Positions 8,652-18,100 of a stretch of 20,220 nucleotides of DNA are shown here, piece after piece; position 1 is the first letter of the stretch; the number at the start of each line of letters is the position of its first letter. The translations under genes were made by a program, and so were the position numbers. Source of the DNA: CAZQYC01 sp043746555 (lineage in GTDB: Bacteria; Pseudomonadota; Gammaproteobacteria; Steroidobacterales; Steroidobacteraceae); NCBI GenBank assembly GCA_043746555.1, contig JAYTQU010000271.1, positions 1-20,220 on the forward strand. The letters run 5' to 3'. The notes under the pieces were generated by a model. It had not been told where the DNA came from and searched no databases. It worked only from the letters and a program-made list of their open reading frames with translations.

Positions 8652-9797
8652 ATGCAAAAACGCAATGCGCTCATTTTAGGCGGCGGCGTACTCGCCGCGG
8701 CGGCTCTCGTCTTTTATTTTACCCGCTCCGAACCCGTGCTCGTCGATGTGGCTGTCGCCGATCGCGGAGCGGTCGCCGAAACCGTGACCAACACGCGCGC
8801 TGGAACGATCAAAGCGTGCGATCGAGCGCGGCTCGCGCCGCCCACCGGTGGGAAAATCGATTATCTACCGGTGAAGAAAGGCGATCATGTCAAGAAGGGG
8901 CAATTGTTGCTCGAACTTTGGAACAAGGATTTTCGCGCCGCGCTTGAACTTGCACAACGCGACGCGGTGGCTTCGCAGGCGCGCGCCGAACAAGCCTGTA
9001 TCGCCGCGAAGGTTGCGCGTAACGATTTCGACCGCGTTAATCAACTAGTGGCGAAAGGGTTGGTTTCGATCGACTCGGTTGAAAAAACCAAGGGCGATGC
9101 CGAGGCAAAAGAAGCGATGTGTCGCGCCGTCAACGAGGATACGAAAGTCTCGCAAGCGCGTATTGACCAAGCGCAAGCAAATTTAGAGCGAACGCGTTTG
9201 CGCGCGCCATTCGATGGCGTGGTGGCCGAGATCAATGGGGAGATCGGCGAGTTCGTCACGCCGTCGCCGATAGGTATTCCCACGCCGCCAGCGGTCGATA
9301 TTGTCGATACCAGTTGCATCTACGTCACCGCACCGATCGACGAAGTAGATGCGCCGCGAATTCGCAAAGGGATGAGCGCGCGAGTGACGCTCGATGCGTT
9401 CAAGGATAAGTTTTTTCCCGCGCACGTGCGTCGGGTTGCTCCGTATGTGCTCGAAGCCGAGAAACAAGCGCGCACGGTTGAAATCGAAGCCGAGCTTGAA
9501 AGCAAAGAAGGTCTCGATCTGTTGCCCGGTTACAGCGCCGATGTCGAAGTAATCATCGACCGACATCCCGACTCGTTGCGTATTCCAACGCGCTCACTCG
9601 TGCAGGGAGATAGCGTTTATGTGTTCGACGCCGATGCCGGCAAAGTGCGGCTGCGAAAAATCAAGAAAGGCCTTGCCAATTGGGAGTTCACTGAAGTGCT
9701 GGCCGGCGTAAAGGCCGGTGAACAAATCGTCACATCGATCGATCGCGAAGGATTGGCCGACGGCGCGAAGGCAAAAGCGACCGTCGTTACTAAATAG
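8652..9797 (+). CDS. Periplasmic adaptor subunit of ABC efflux system (MacA/HlyD family)
   Basis: A 381-residue membrane-fusion protein. Residues ~6-23 are one N-terminal membrane anchor. A split lipoyl domain follows (PPTGGKIDYLPVKKGDHVKKGQLL and later LRAPFDGVVAEI), separated by an alpha-helical hairpin (~95-180). Beta-barrel and membrane-proximal domains complete the protein, ending in the typical GLADGAKAKATVV tail. It links an inner-membrane ABC pump to an outer-membrane channel. It is the first of four closely packed genes with an ATPase and two permeases, 20 nt before the ATPase start. No outer-membrane factor is encoded in the window, so a TolC-type protein would come from elsewhere. 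Confidence 0.93.
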   Translation: MQKRNALILGGGVLAAAALVFYFTRSEPVLVDVAVADRGAVAETVTNTRAGTIKACDRARLAPPTGGKIDYLPVKKGDHVKKGQLLLELWNKDFRAALELAQRDAVASQARAEQACIAAKVARNDFDRVNQLVAKGLVSIDSVEKTKGDAEAKEAMCRAVNEDTKVSQARIDQAQANLERTRLRAPFDGVVAEINGEIGEFVTPSPIGIPTPPAVDIVDTSCIYVTAPIDEVDAPRIRKGMSARVTLDAFKDKFFPAHVRRVAPYVLEAEKQARTVEIEAELESKEGLDLLPGYSADVEVIIDRHPDSLRIPTRSLVQGDSVYVFDADAGKVRLRKIKKGLANWEFTEVLAGVKAGEQIVTSIDREGLADGAKAKATVVTK

Positions 9798-9817
9798 AGG
9801 ATTGAAAGCAACCTCGC

Positions 9818-10492
9818 ATGATCGACCTCGCGCAAATCCATCGCGATTTTCAGGTTGGCGATCAAACCGTCCACGCGCTCGACGACGTGAATCTGCACAT
9901 CGAGAGCGGCGAGTATCTCGCCATCATGGGTCCGTCGGGTTCCGGCAAGTCCACGTTGTTGAATGTGCTTGGCCTGCTCGATCGTCCAACGAGCGGCGCT
10001 TATGTGTTGGCTGGGCGCGAAACCACCGGGCTTACCGATGATGAACTCGCGTATACGCGGGCTCGCAAGATCGGATTCATTTTTCAATCGTTCCACTTGG
10101 TGCCGCGCCTTACCGCATTCGAAAATGTCGAATTGCCGCTGGTTCTGGCGGGCGTCGCGCCCAGCGAACGCAAACCGCGTGTGCAAACATTGCTCGATAG
10201 TTTGAGTTTGACCGATCGCGCGCATCACACGCCGAATCAACTCTCCGGCGGTCAACGTCAGCGCGTGGCCATCGCGCGATCAATGGTGATGCAGCCGACC
10301 GTGCTGCTTGCCGACGAACCCACGGGAAACCTCGATCATATTTCCGGCAACGAAGTGTTGGCGGCAATCGAAGCCTTGAATACCAACGGCATCACGCTCA
10401 TTGTGGTGACGCACGACGCGGAGGTATCGCGCCGCGCGCGTCGCAATGTGCGGATGCGCGACGGACGAGTAGTGGAGGACGTGAAACGATAG
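9818..10492 (+). CDS. ABC transporter ATP-binding protein (MacB/LolD-like)
   Basis: A 224-residue cytoplasmic ATPase with all key motifs: Walker A GPSGSGKST (38-46), Q-loop Q90, signature LSGGQ (142-146), Walker B VLLADE (162-167) with D-loop NLD, and H-loop His199. Its length and sequence fit the stand-alone MacB/LolD-type family that energises FtsX-like permeases by mechanotransmission. It lies between the adaptor and the two permeases and probably serves both. Confidence 0.96.
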   Translation: MIDLAQIHRDFQVGDQTVHALDDVNLHIESGEYLAIMGPSGSGKSTLLNVLGLLDRPTSGAYVLAGRETTGLTDDELAYTRARKIGFIFQSFHLVPRLTAFENVELPLVLAGVAPSERKPRVQTLLDSLSLTDRAHHTPNQLSGGQRQRVAIARSMVMQPTVLLADEPTGNLDHISGNEVLAAIEALNTNGITLIVVTHDAEVSRRARRNVRMRDGRVVEDVKR

Positions 10493-10539
10493 TCGCGTCT
10501 CGCGTCTCCAGTTTCTTACTCATCACTCTTCACTGAATA

Positions 10540-11751
10540 ATGCTTCCCACCGACTTCTTTCGTCTTGCTTCCGACTCCGTGCTCCGCGCGCGGATGCGCA
10601 GCGCAATGTTGTTGCTGGCGATGGGCATCGGCGTTGCGGCGGTCGTGGTGCTGACGGCGTTAGGCGAAGGCGCGCGACGCTACGTCACTGCCGAGTTCAA
10701 TGCGCTCGGCACGCGCATGGTGGTGGTGTTGCCGGGCCGGTCGGAAACCTCTGGGCTGCAACCCGGCATGATCATCGGACAAACGCCGCGCTCGCTCACG
10801 CTTGGCGATGCCGGAGCGTTATTGCGAATCAGTAATGTCGAGCGAATAGCACCGGTGATCGTCGGTGCCGCGCCGGCATCGGTAGGCGAGCGTTCGCGCG
10901 ACGTGCCGATCTTCGGTTCCACAGGCGATCTATTGCCGATCCACGGATTCAAACTCAGTGCAGGCGAATTCTTGCCGGAAGCGGAACTGGATCGCGATCA
11001 AGCCATCTGCGTCATCGGCGCGCGCGTCGCGTCAGAATTGTTTCCCGGACGCAGTCCGATTGGCGAATCGATGCGACTCGGCGATCGCCGCTTTCGCGTC
11101 ATCGGCGTACTGAGTAACGAGGGCCGCACCATCGGTGTCGATTCGCAAGACTTAGTGGTCATCCCCGTGAGTTCCGCGATGGCGTTGTTCAATCGCGATT
11201 CGCTGTTTCGAATCCTGATTCAAGTGACCACGCGCGACGCCATGCAGCGTGTCCGCGATCGCGTCGAAGCAATCATCAAGCTACGTCATCAAGGCGAACT
11301 AGATGTCACCGTCGTCACGCAAGATGCATTGCTTGCGACATTCGACCGCATTTTTCTGGCGTTGACCATGACGCTTGCGGGCATTGCGTCGATCAGTCTA
11401 TTGGTGGCCGGTGTGCTGGTGATGAATGTGATGTTGGTTGCGGTGAGTCAGCGCACTGCGGAGGTCGGGTTGCTCAAAGCTATTGGTGCGACTCGGCGCC
11501 AGATTATTGCCATCTTCCTCACCGAAGCAGTGCTGTTGTCGTTGGCAGGCGCTGTGGCGGGCATTGTGGTCGGCAATGTCGTGAACTTCGTATTACGCAG
11601 CTTCTATCCCGCATTGCCGCTCGTAACGCCAATGTGGGCGTACGCATTGGCGATCTTGGTCGCATTGTTTAGCGGCGTCGGATTCGGCTTGTTGCCGGCG
11701 CAACGCGCCGCGAAACTCGATCCGGTAGTGGCGTTGGCCGGGAATCGTTGA
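10540..11751 (+). CDS. ABC transporter permease 1 (MacB core + FtsX domain)
   Basis: A 403-residue inner-membrane protein. TM1 is at ~20-42, followed by a large periplasmic MacB-type core (~45-260). Three C-terminal TM segments of the FtsX domain (~275-395) carry the conserved QRTAEVGLLKAIGATRRQI coupling loop. There is no ATPase domain, unlike canonical MacB, so the nucleotide-binding subunit is supplied by the preceding gene. No clear RBS is seen at ATG 10540, but the N-terminal residues match the usual start of these proteins. Its TGA stop overlaps the next ATG by one base (TGATG at 11749-11753). Confidence 0.93.
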   Translation: MLPTDFFRLASDSVLRARMRSAMLLLAMGIGVAAVVVLTALGEGARRYVTAEFNALGTRMVVVLPGRSETSGLQPGMIIGQTPRSLTLGDAGALLRISNVERIAPVIVGAAPASVGERSRDVPIFGSTGDLLPIHGFKLSAGEFLPEAELDRDQAICVIGARVASELFPGRSPIGESMRLGDRRFRVIGVLSNEGRTIGVDSQDLVVIPVSSAMALFNRDSLFRILIQVTTRDAMQRVRDRVEAIIKLRHQGELDVTVVTQDALLATFDRIFLALTMTLAGIASISLLVAGVLVMNVMLVAVSQRTAEVGLLKAIGATRRQIIAIFLTEAVLLSLAGAVAGIVVGNVVNFVLRSFYPALPLVTPMWAYALAILVALFSGVGFGLLPAQRAAKLDPVVALAGNR

Positions 11752-12950
11752 TGAATACGCCCGACTTGATTGCTTTCACAATTCGTACCGTGCGCGCGCA
11801 TCGCATGCGCGCCGGACTCACCGCGCTCGGCATCGCAATCGGCGTGAGCGCCGTTGTGCTGCTGACTTCCATCGGCGCCGGCATTCATCAATTCGTGCTC
11901 ACCGAGTTCTCGCAGTTCGGCACCAACATCATCGGCATCAATCCCGGCAAAACGAAGACCATGGGGATTTCCTTGGGCGCGCTCGCCAATGTTCGACCAT
12001 TATCGATCGACGATGCGATTGCTTTGGAGCGCGCGCCGCATGTGATTGCAGTGAATCCTGCCATTCAAGGCAATGGCGAGATCGAACATGGCGAACGCAA
12101 GCGTCGCAGCACCGTGTACGCGGTCGGGCCTACTTTTGCCGACGCATTTCATTTTCCGGTGGCGGAGGGAACATTTCTGCCGCAGGACAATCCGAACACA
12201 CCGCGATCGTTGGCGGTGCTTGGACAAACCGTATATCGAGAGTTGTTCGGCGCAGCGAATGCACTCGGCGATACCGTGCGCATCAGCGGGCAACGCTTTC
12301 GAATTGTCGGCGTGATGAAGTCCAAAGGTTCGATGCTCGGTGTCGACCTTGACGATTCGATATTCATTCCGGCGGCGAAAGGATTGGAGTTATTCAATCG
12401 CGAGGGGTTGATGGAAATCGACGTTTCGTATCGCGAGGGCGCGCCGGCACAAGAAGTGGAGGACTCGATCAAGCGCATTCTCATCGCGCGACACGGCGAG
12501 GAGGATTTTACGATCGTGAGTCAGAAACAAATGCTCGATACGTTGGGCTCGGTATTGAATGTGCTTACCTTTGCGGTTGGCGCACTCGGTAGCATCTCGT
12601 TGCTGGTGGGCGGCGTTGGCATATTTACAATCATGACCATCGGCGTGCGCGAACGCACGCCCGAAGTGGGACTCCTTATCGCTCTCGGCGCGGTCAAGCG
12701 CCAAATTCTGCAAATGTTTCTGACGGAAGCAATGGTGTTGTCCGCCATCGGCGGCGTTGCCGGATTGGCTTTTGGATTTGGTATCGTCGCAACCATCGAC
12801 ATCGCAGTGCCGACGTTACCCGTTAGTTACTCGCCGTTATTTATTGTTCTCGCGGAATTGGTGGCCGTGGCGATTGGATTGATTGCAGGGATAGCGCCCG
12901 CAATCAACGCTGCGCGCTTAGAACCTGTTGAAGCCTTGCGAACGGAGTGA
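11751..12950 (+). CDS. ABC transporter permease 2 (MacB core + FtsX domain)
   Basis: A 399-residue paralogue of the preceding permease with the same plan: TM1 ~20-42, MacB core, then three C-terminal TMs including the VRERTPEVGLLIALGAVKRQI loop. ATG 11751 overlaps the upstream stop, indicating translational coupling. The two permeases differ clearly in the periplasmic core, which suggests a heterodimeric pump (two permeases with a shared ATPase homodimer). The substrate is unknown; relatives export macrolides, lipoproteins, peptides or virulence factors. The next gene starts 2 nt after the stop. Confidence 0.93.
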   Translation: MNTPDLIAFTIRTVRAHRMRAGLTALGIAIGVSAVVLLTSIGAGIHQFVLTEFSQFGTNIIGINPGKTKTMGISLGALANVRPLSIDDAIALERAPHVIAVNPAIQGNGEIEHGERKRRSTVYAVGPTFADAFHFPVAEGTFLPQDNPNTPRSLAVLGQTVYRELFGAANALGDTVRISGQRFRIVGVMKSKGSMLGVDLDDSIFIPAAKGLELFNREGLMEIDVSYREGAPAQEVEDSIKRILIARHGEEDFTIVSQKQMLDTLGSVLNVLTFAVGALGSISLLVGGVGIFTIMTIGVRERTPEVGLLIALGAVKRQILQMFLTEAMVLSAIGGVAGLAFGFGIVATIDIAVPTLPVSYSPLFIVLAELVAVAIGLIAGIAPAINAARLEPVEALRTE

Positions 12951-12952
12951 TG

Positions 12953-13498
12953 ATGAGCGGATGATTTGCGTTTCCATCTACCCTTTCATTCGTCTTCACG
13001 ATTGCCGTTACGACGGCATTTGCAGCCGACATTAAATCCGCGACAATGCAGACCGAGTTTTCCTTCGAAGCGCGCGTGACTGTCGCTAACCCGCTAATGA
13101 TCGGGCAAAGCACGCAGGGATTACGCCGCGTTGTACCGATTACCGGCGGAACATTTTCCGGACCCGGCATCAAAGGTCGTGTTGTACCGGGCGGTGCCGA
13201 CTGGCAGTTTGTTCGCCTGGACGGCGTGCTCGAAGTGTTGGCGAAATACACGCTCGAAACCGACGACGGCGTGTTGATTCCGGTCGAAAACTGCGGCATT
13301 CGTCACGCTTCGCCCGTTGTGATGGCGCGCCTCACCAAAGGTGAACCTGTTCCGATGAACGAGTATTACTTTCGCACCGTTGCGCAATTCGAAGCACCGG
13401 TGGGCAGCAAGTACGAATGGCTCAATCGCGCGATGTTTGTGGGTGTGGCAGCACGGGAACCCGCTGCGGCCGTGATTCGATTTTACAAAGTCAACTAG
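12953..13498 (+). pseudogene. DUF3237 family protein with in-frame TGA at codon 4 (12962-12964)
   Basis: ATG 12953 lies 2 nt after the permease stop and opens a frame reading MSG, TGA, then FAFPSTLSFVFTIAVTTAFAAD, a convincing Sec signal peptide with an AFA cleavage site. A full DUF3237 domain follows to TAG at 13498 (181 codons). No ATG, GTG or TTG lies between the stop and the end of the signal peptide. The only intact start is ATG 13046, which would make a 150-residue cytoplasmic form. CGA (Arg) to TGA is the simplest change and would restore a positive n-region; Trp TGG to TGA is also possible. DUF3237 proteins are small beta-barrel-like proteins of unknown function. The position at the end of the ABC operon hints at a periplasmic accessory role. 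Confidence 0.8.
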
Positions 13499-13739
13499 CG
13501 TTATTTGACGTCAATTGGCGAGGTAATTACCCAAAGCGGAACCGGAAACGAACCGGAGCCCCGACGACCGGTCGCAGTTTCGTCTTACACCTGATTGCGG
13601 GAAATACTCTGACGAGGGAAATTGTCGGCCAAGGACGCTAATCAGAATAGGGTCTCTCCACTTTCGCAAACTCATACTCGTTTGTTACACCTGCTCTTAC
13701 AAAATTGGGCGGTCGTTGCTGGATAGCGCGACAACCCAG

Positions 13740-14921
13740 ATGCCCCAGATGCACCGGAAGCCACATTTAATTTTTCAGCGAGGACTTGCAGCGGTTGCGA
13801 TTGCAGCCGTTGTCTTGCTGAGCGCGTGCGAGAAGTCGCTCGTGCCGAGCGTGGTGCCGTTGCCGGAAGTGAGCGTCGAGACGACCGCGCATGGACCGTT
13901 GGCGCTGCAACTCAATTATTCCGGAAACACCGCCGGCTCGCGCGAAGTCGAAGTGCGTGCTCGCGTGAGCGGCATTCTGCTCAAGCGTCGCTATCAGGAA
14001 GGCGGGCCGGTAAAAAAGAATTCGTTGCTTTTCGAACTCGATCCCGAGCCTGCTCGTGCCGCTGTCGAACAAGCACGCGCCGAAGTCGAAGTGCAACGGG
14101 CGCTGGCATCGCAGTCGCGGCGCGATCGCGAACGAGTCGAGTCGGTGTTCAAACAAGGCTTAGTAAGTTCGGGCCAACGCGATCAAGCGGTCGCCACTGC
14201 GGAAATTGGCGCCGCGAATTTATTGGCGGCGCAAGCGCGACTGCGCAAAGCGGAACTCGATTTGAGTTACTGCGCGGTGCGCGCGCCGATTTCAGGCTTA
14301 GCCAGCAACGAAGCGCGTTCCGAAGGAAGCTTAGTGATTGCTGGACAAGAATCGAGTTTATTGACTCGCATCGTGCAAGTCGATCCGTTGTATGTCGAGT
14401 TCACCGTGCCGGATAACGAAGCAGGGTTGCTGCGCGCGGCGTTAGCGTCGCATCGGATACCGGTCCGCTTGACGACGGCCGACGGCAGCGAATATTCAGT
14501 GGAAGGGCAACTTACTTTCTTAGACAATGCAGTGGACATGCGCTCCGGTTCCGTGGCGGCACGCGCGATCTTGCCGAATCCCGACACCAAATTAATTCCC
14601 GGACAATTTGTGCGCGTACGCATCGACGGCGTGAGTGTCCCCGATGCGACCAGCGTGCCGCGAAAAGCCGTGTTGACCAACGGCAACGGCTATTTCGTAT
14701 GGGTATTGAACGCGGACAAGGTGACCACGCAAAGAGCGGTGCAACTTGGCGCCACCGTCGGCGAGCGAGTCATCATCAAACACGGTCTCGAACCCGGCGA
14801 GCAAGTGGTGGTGGAAGGCATCATGAAAGTTGCCGACGGCAAGCCCGCAATCGTCAATGTCTCGACGCCCCCGTTGGCGACTACCACTACATCGGCGTTG
14901 GCGGCGACGGCAATCAATTAG
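13740..14921 (+). CDS. RND efflux periplasmic adaptor lipoprotein (AcrA/MexA family)
   Basis: A ~393-residue membrane-fusion protein. Its signal peptide ends in lipobox LSAC (Cys30 from ATG 13740), so it is a lipidated adaptor. Lipoyl halves (VRARVSGILLKRRYQEGGPVK and YCAVRAPISGLASNEARSEG) flank a helical hairpin (~95-160). Beta-barrel and MP domains follow, with the typical IPGQFVRVRIDG and EPGEQVVVEG segments. ATG 13740 or 13749 are both possible; an upstream TTG (13716) would also keep the lipobox. It pairs with the RND pump at 15107. The 241-nt gap before it shows no gene and may hold its promoter. Confidence 0.93.
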   Translation: MPQMHRKPHLIFQRGLAAVAIAAVVLLSACEKSLVPSVVPLPEVSVETTAHGPLALQLNYSGNTAGSREVEVRARVSGILLKRRYQEGGPVKKNSLLFELDPEPARAAVEQARAEVEVQRALASQSRRDRERVESVFKQGLVSSGQRDQAVATAEIGAANLLAAQARLRKAELDLSYCAVRAPISGLASNEARSEGSLVIAGQESSLLTRIVQVDPLYVEFTVPDNEAGLLRAALASHRIPVRLTTADGSEYSVEGQLTFLDNAVDMRSGSVAARAILPNPDTKLIPGQFVRVRIDGVSVPDATSVPRKAVLTNGNGYFVWVLNADKVTTQRAVQLGATVGERVIIKHGLEPGEQVVVEGIMKVADGKPAIVNVSTPPLATTTTSALAATAIN

Positions 14922-14925
14922 TTCG

Positions 14926-14995
14926 ACTTTGTCAGGTTGGGATCAAGCGATGCGGGGCAAGGCGCACCGCGCGCTTCAGCGCAACCTGACAAAGT
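14926..14995 (+). repeat. 70-nt palindromic intergenic element between RND adaptor and pump
   Basis: Perfect 14-bp terminal inverted repeats, ACTTTGTCAGGTTG (14926-14939) and CAACCTGACAAAGT (14982-14995), enclose a GC-rich centre that can also fold. It starts 4 nt after the adaptor stop. It could be a short MITE/REP-type repeat or an mRNA hairpin controlling the adaptor/pump ratio; no T-tract follows, so it is not a classical terminator. Confidence 0.7.
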
Positions 14996-15057
14996 AGAAT
15001 TAGAAGTTCATGGGAATCGCCGTCGACAAGTCTGCTCGCGGTAGACGCGCAATACTT

Positions 15058-15076
15058 GTTATGAACAATTCATAAC
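15058..15076 (+). promoter_or_regulatory. Palindromic candidate operator upstream of the RND pump
   Basis: GTTATGAA-CAA-TTCATAAC is a perfect 8-bp inverted repeat with a 3-nt centre, 30 nt before ATG 15107. Symmetric sites at this distance are typical of TetR- or MarR-type repressors of efflux genes. No such regulator is encoded in the window, so the role is inferred. Confidence 0.4.
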
Positions 15077-15106
15077 GCTGTCCCGCCATCAGTTTCATCA
15101 AACGCA

Positions 15107-18100
15107 ATGCTCTCTCGTTATTTCATCGCACGACCCATCTTTGCCAGCGTCTTGGCCGCTTTCATCGTCATCGCAGGTTTGATGGCAATGCAAAACATGG
15201 CGCGCACACAATGGCCGGACATTCAACCGCGCGACATATTACTGAGCACGTTTTATCCCGGCGCCAATGCGGAAACGCTGGCGAGCACCGTGGCGGCGCC
15301 GATCGAACAACAAATCGCCAGCGTCCTCGGTTTGATGTACACGCAATCCACCAGCTCAGGTAACGGGCAACTTTTCATTAGAGCGACGTTCGGTCTCGAT
15401 GCGGACATCGACGCCGCCTTGCTGGAAATTAATTCGCGCGTGCAGCGGGTGTTGTCGCGGCTACCTGAGGAAGTTCGACGTCAGGGTGTGGGCGTCACCA
15501 AATCGACATCCGCAAGTCTCATGATCGTCACGCTGACTTCACCGGATCGGCGCTTTGATTTGCAAGCCATGAGCAATTACGCGCGCTTGAATATCGACGA
15601 CGAACTCAGTCGCCTACCCGGCGTGGCCGGCGTATCGATGAACACGATGCGTTATTTCTCGATGCGCATTTGGTTGCAGCCGGATAAGTTGGCGCGCTTG
15701 GGGTTGTCGCCGCTCGATGTGTTGGACGCTGTTCGCGAACAAAACTCGGAATATACGGCGGGAAGAATCGGCGAGCCGCCGCTCAACGAACCGGTCGATT
15801 TCACTTTCACCGTGAACGTGCCTGGACGACTCTCTACGCCGAAAGAATTTGAGGACATCGTGCTGCATACATCAACATCCGGTGCGATGGTGCGTTTGAA
15901 GGACGTTGCGCGCGTTGAGTTGGGCGGCAATCGCTACGATACGACCGCGACGCTGAACGGCGAAGTTGCATTGCCGCTGAACATCGCCGTGGAGAACGAC
16001 GCCAACTCGACGGAAACCGCTCGGTTGGTGCGTGCGCGTTTGGCGGAGCTCAGCAAATCGTTTCCCGAAGGGCTTGCGTATGTAATTAACTACGACAGCT
16101 CCGTGCATGTACGTAACGCCATCAACGAAGTCACCCAAACGTTGTTTGAAGCATTGACGCTCGTATTTCTTGTCGTGTTTTTCTTTATGGGAAGTTGGCG
16201 CGCCACGCTGATCCCGATGCTCGCCGTACCGGTGTCGATCATCGGCGCGTTCGCGATCATGTACGCAATGCATTTCACCATAAATATCGTCACGTTGTTT
16301 GGCATGGTGTTCGCCATCGGCATTGTGGTGGACGATGCCATCGTAGTGATGGAAAACGTGCAACGCATCATGCAGACGCAAGGACTCGATGCGCGCGCCG
16401 CCACCGAACAAACCATGCGCGAGGTGACGCGGCCGGTGGTCGCCATCGTCTTGGTTTTGATCGCGGTATTCATGCCGATCGCGTTCTTGGGTGGGCTCAC
16501 CGGCACCATCTATCGGCAATTTGCCGTAACGATCGCCGGATCGGTTGCGATTTCCGGGATCGTAGCGTTGACGCTAACGCCGGCGCTGTGCGCCACGCTT
16601 TTGCGCAAAGGCGACGTGAATCAACAGGGCTTTGCGAGTCGCTTTCAACTTGGGTTCATGCGCGCCACGAATGGCTACATGAAAGTCGCGGAATTTTTGT
16701 CGCGGCAACGTTTGTTAAGCGCGGCGATATTCGTCGCGATGCTCGGCGGCATCGCATACTTCGCTTACCGAACTCCCACTTCGCTAGTGCCGCAGGAAGA
16801 TCGCGGCATTCTGTACGCCTCTCCGATACTGCCGGATGCCGCTTCGATTTCCCGCAGCCAAGCCGTACTCGATGCGCTCTCGGCCGATTTGAAAAAACAA
16901 CCCGCCGTGCAAGACGTGATTGCGTTTGCGGGACTCGATGGCATTACCGGTTCAAACATACCGGGTGGCGGCAGCATGTGGATCATGTTGAAACCGTGGA
17001 GCGACCGTCGTTCGTCGGGTATGTCGCCGTCGGATGTGGTTGAGCATATCGAAGCCTTCGGGAAAAAGAATCTTCGCGACGCGCAAGTGATCGCTTACGA
17101 ACCATCCCCGATCGCCAGTGGCAGCGCTAACGCGGGCGTCGACGGGTTTATACAAGCGCGCGGCAACTCCGATCCGCATGCGCTGGCAACGGCGGTACAG
17201 GCATTCGTTAGCGCGGCCAAGGAGCGACTGCAATTAACCGGAGTGGGGACGAGTTATCGCGCCAATGTGCCGCAAATTCGCATCGACGTCGATCGGGATA
17301 AAGCAAAGTCGATGGGCGTCTCGATGGGCGATCTGTTCACCACGTTGCACAGTAATTTCGGCGCGTACTACATCAACGACTTCATGTATGCCGGACGTTC
17401 GTGGGAAGTGCAGATGCAAGCCGATGCGCCATTTCGAGCACGCATCGACGATTTGCGCAACGTGTTCGTGAGATCGGCTAACGGCGCGTTAGTGCCGCTG
17501 ACCGCGTTGATTCGCGTTGAAGAAACTACCGGTCCGGAAGTGGTCGAGCGCTTCAACGCTTTTCCGGCAGCGCGTATTTTTGGACGAGTTGCAAAGGGGT
17601 ATAGCAGCGGCGATGCGCACGCAGCATTGGAAGAAATCGCACGCAACGTGTTGCCGCCGGGCTATGTGCTGTCGTGGTCCGGCACGTCGTATCAGCAGCG
17701 CGTCATCGGCAAGAGCGCCAACAGCGCATTTCTCATCAGCGTGTTGATGGTGTTTCTGATTCTTGCCGCGCAATACGAACGATGGAGTTTGCCGCTCGTC
17801 GTCATTCTCGCCGTGCCTTTTGCCGTGTTCGGGGCATTCGTCGCAATTGCGTTGCGCGGACTCAGCAACGATATCTTTTTTCAAATCGGCCTCGTCACCC
17901 TCGTGGGATTGTCCGCCAAGAACGGCGTATTGATGGTGGAGTACGCCGTGCATCTACACCAACAAGGCAAGAGCGCGCGCGATGCCGCGCTGGAAGCGGC
18001 GCGCTTGCGTTTTCGACCCATCGTCATGACGTCGGCGGCGTTTATCTTCGGCGTGCTGCCTTTGTTATTCGCAACCGGCGCCGGCGCGAACGCACGCCTA

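Noticed and set aside
16195..17043. A 282-codon frame inside the RND pump gene.
   Set aside because: It is an out-of-frame shadow rich in Arg/His/Cys within a full-length, well-conserved gene.
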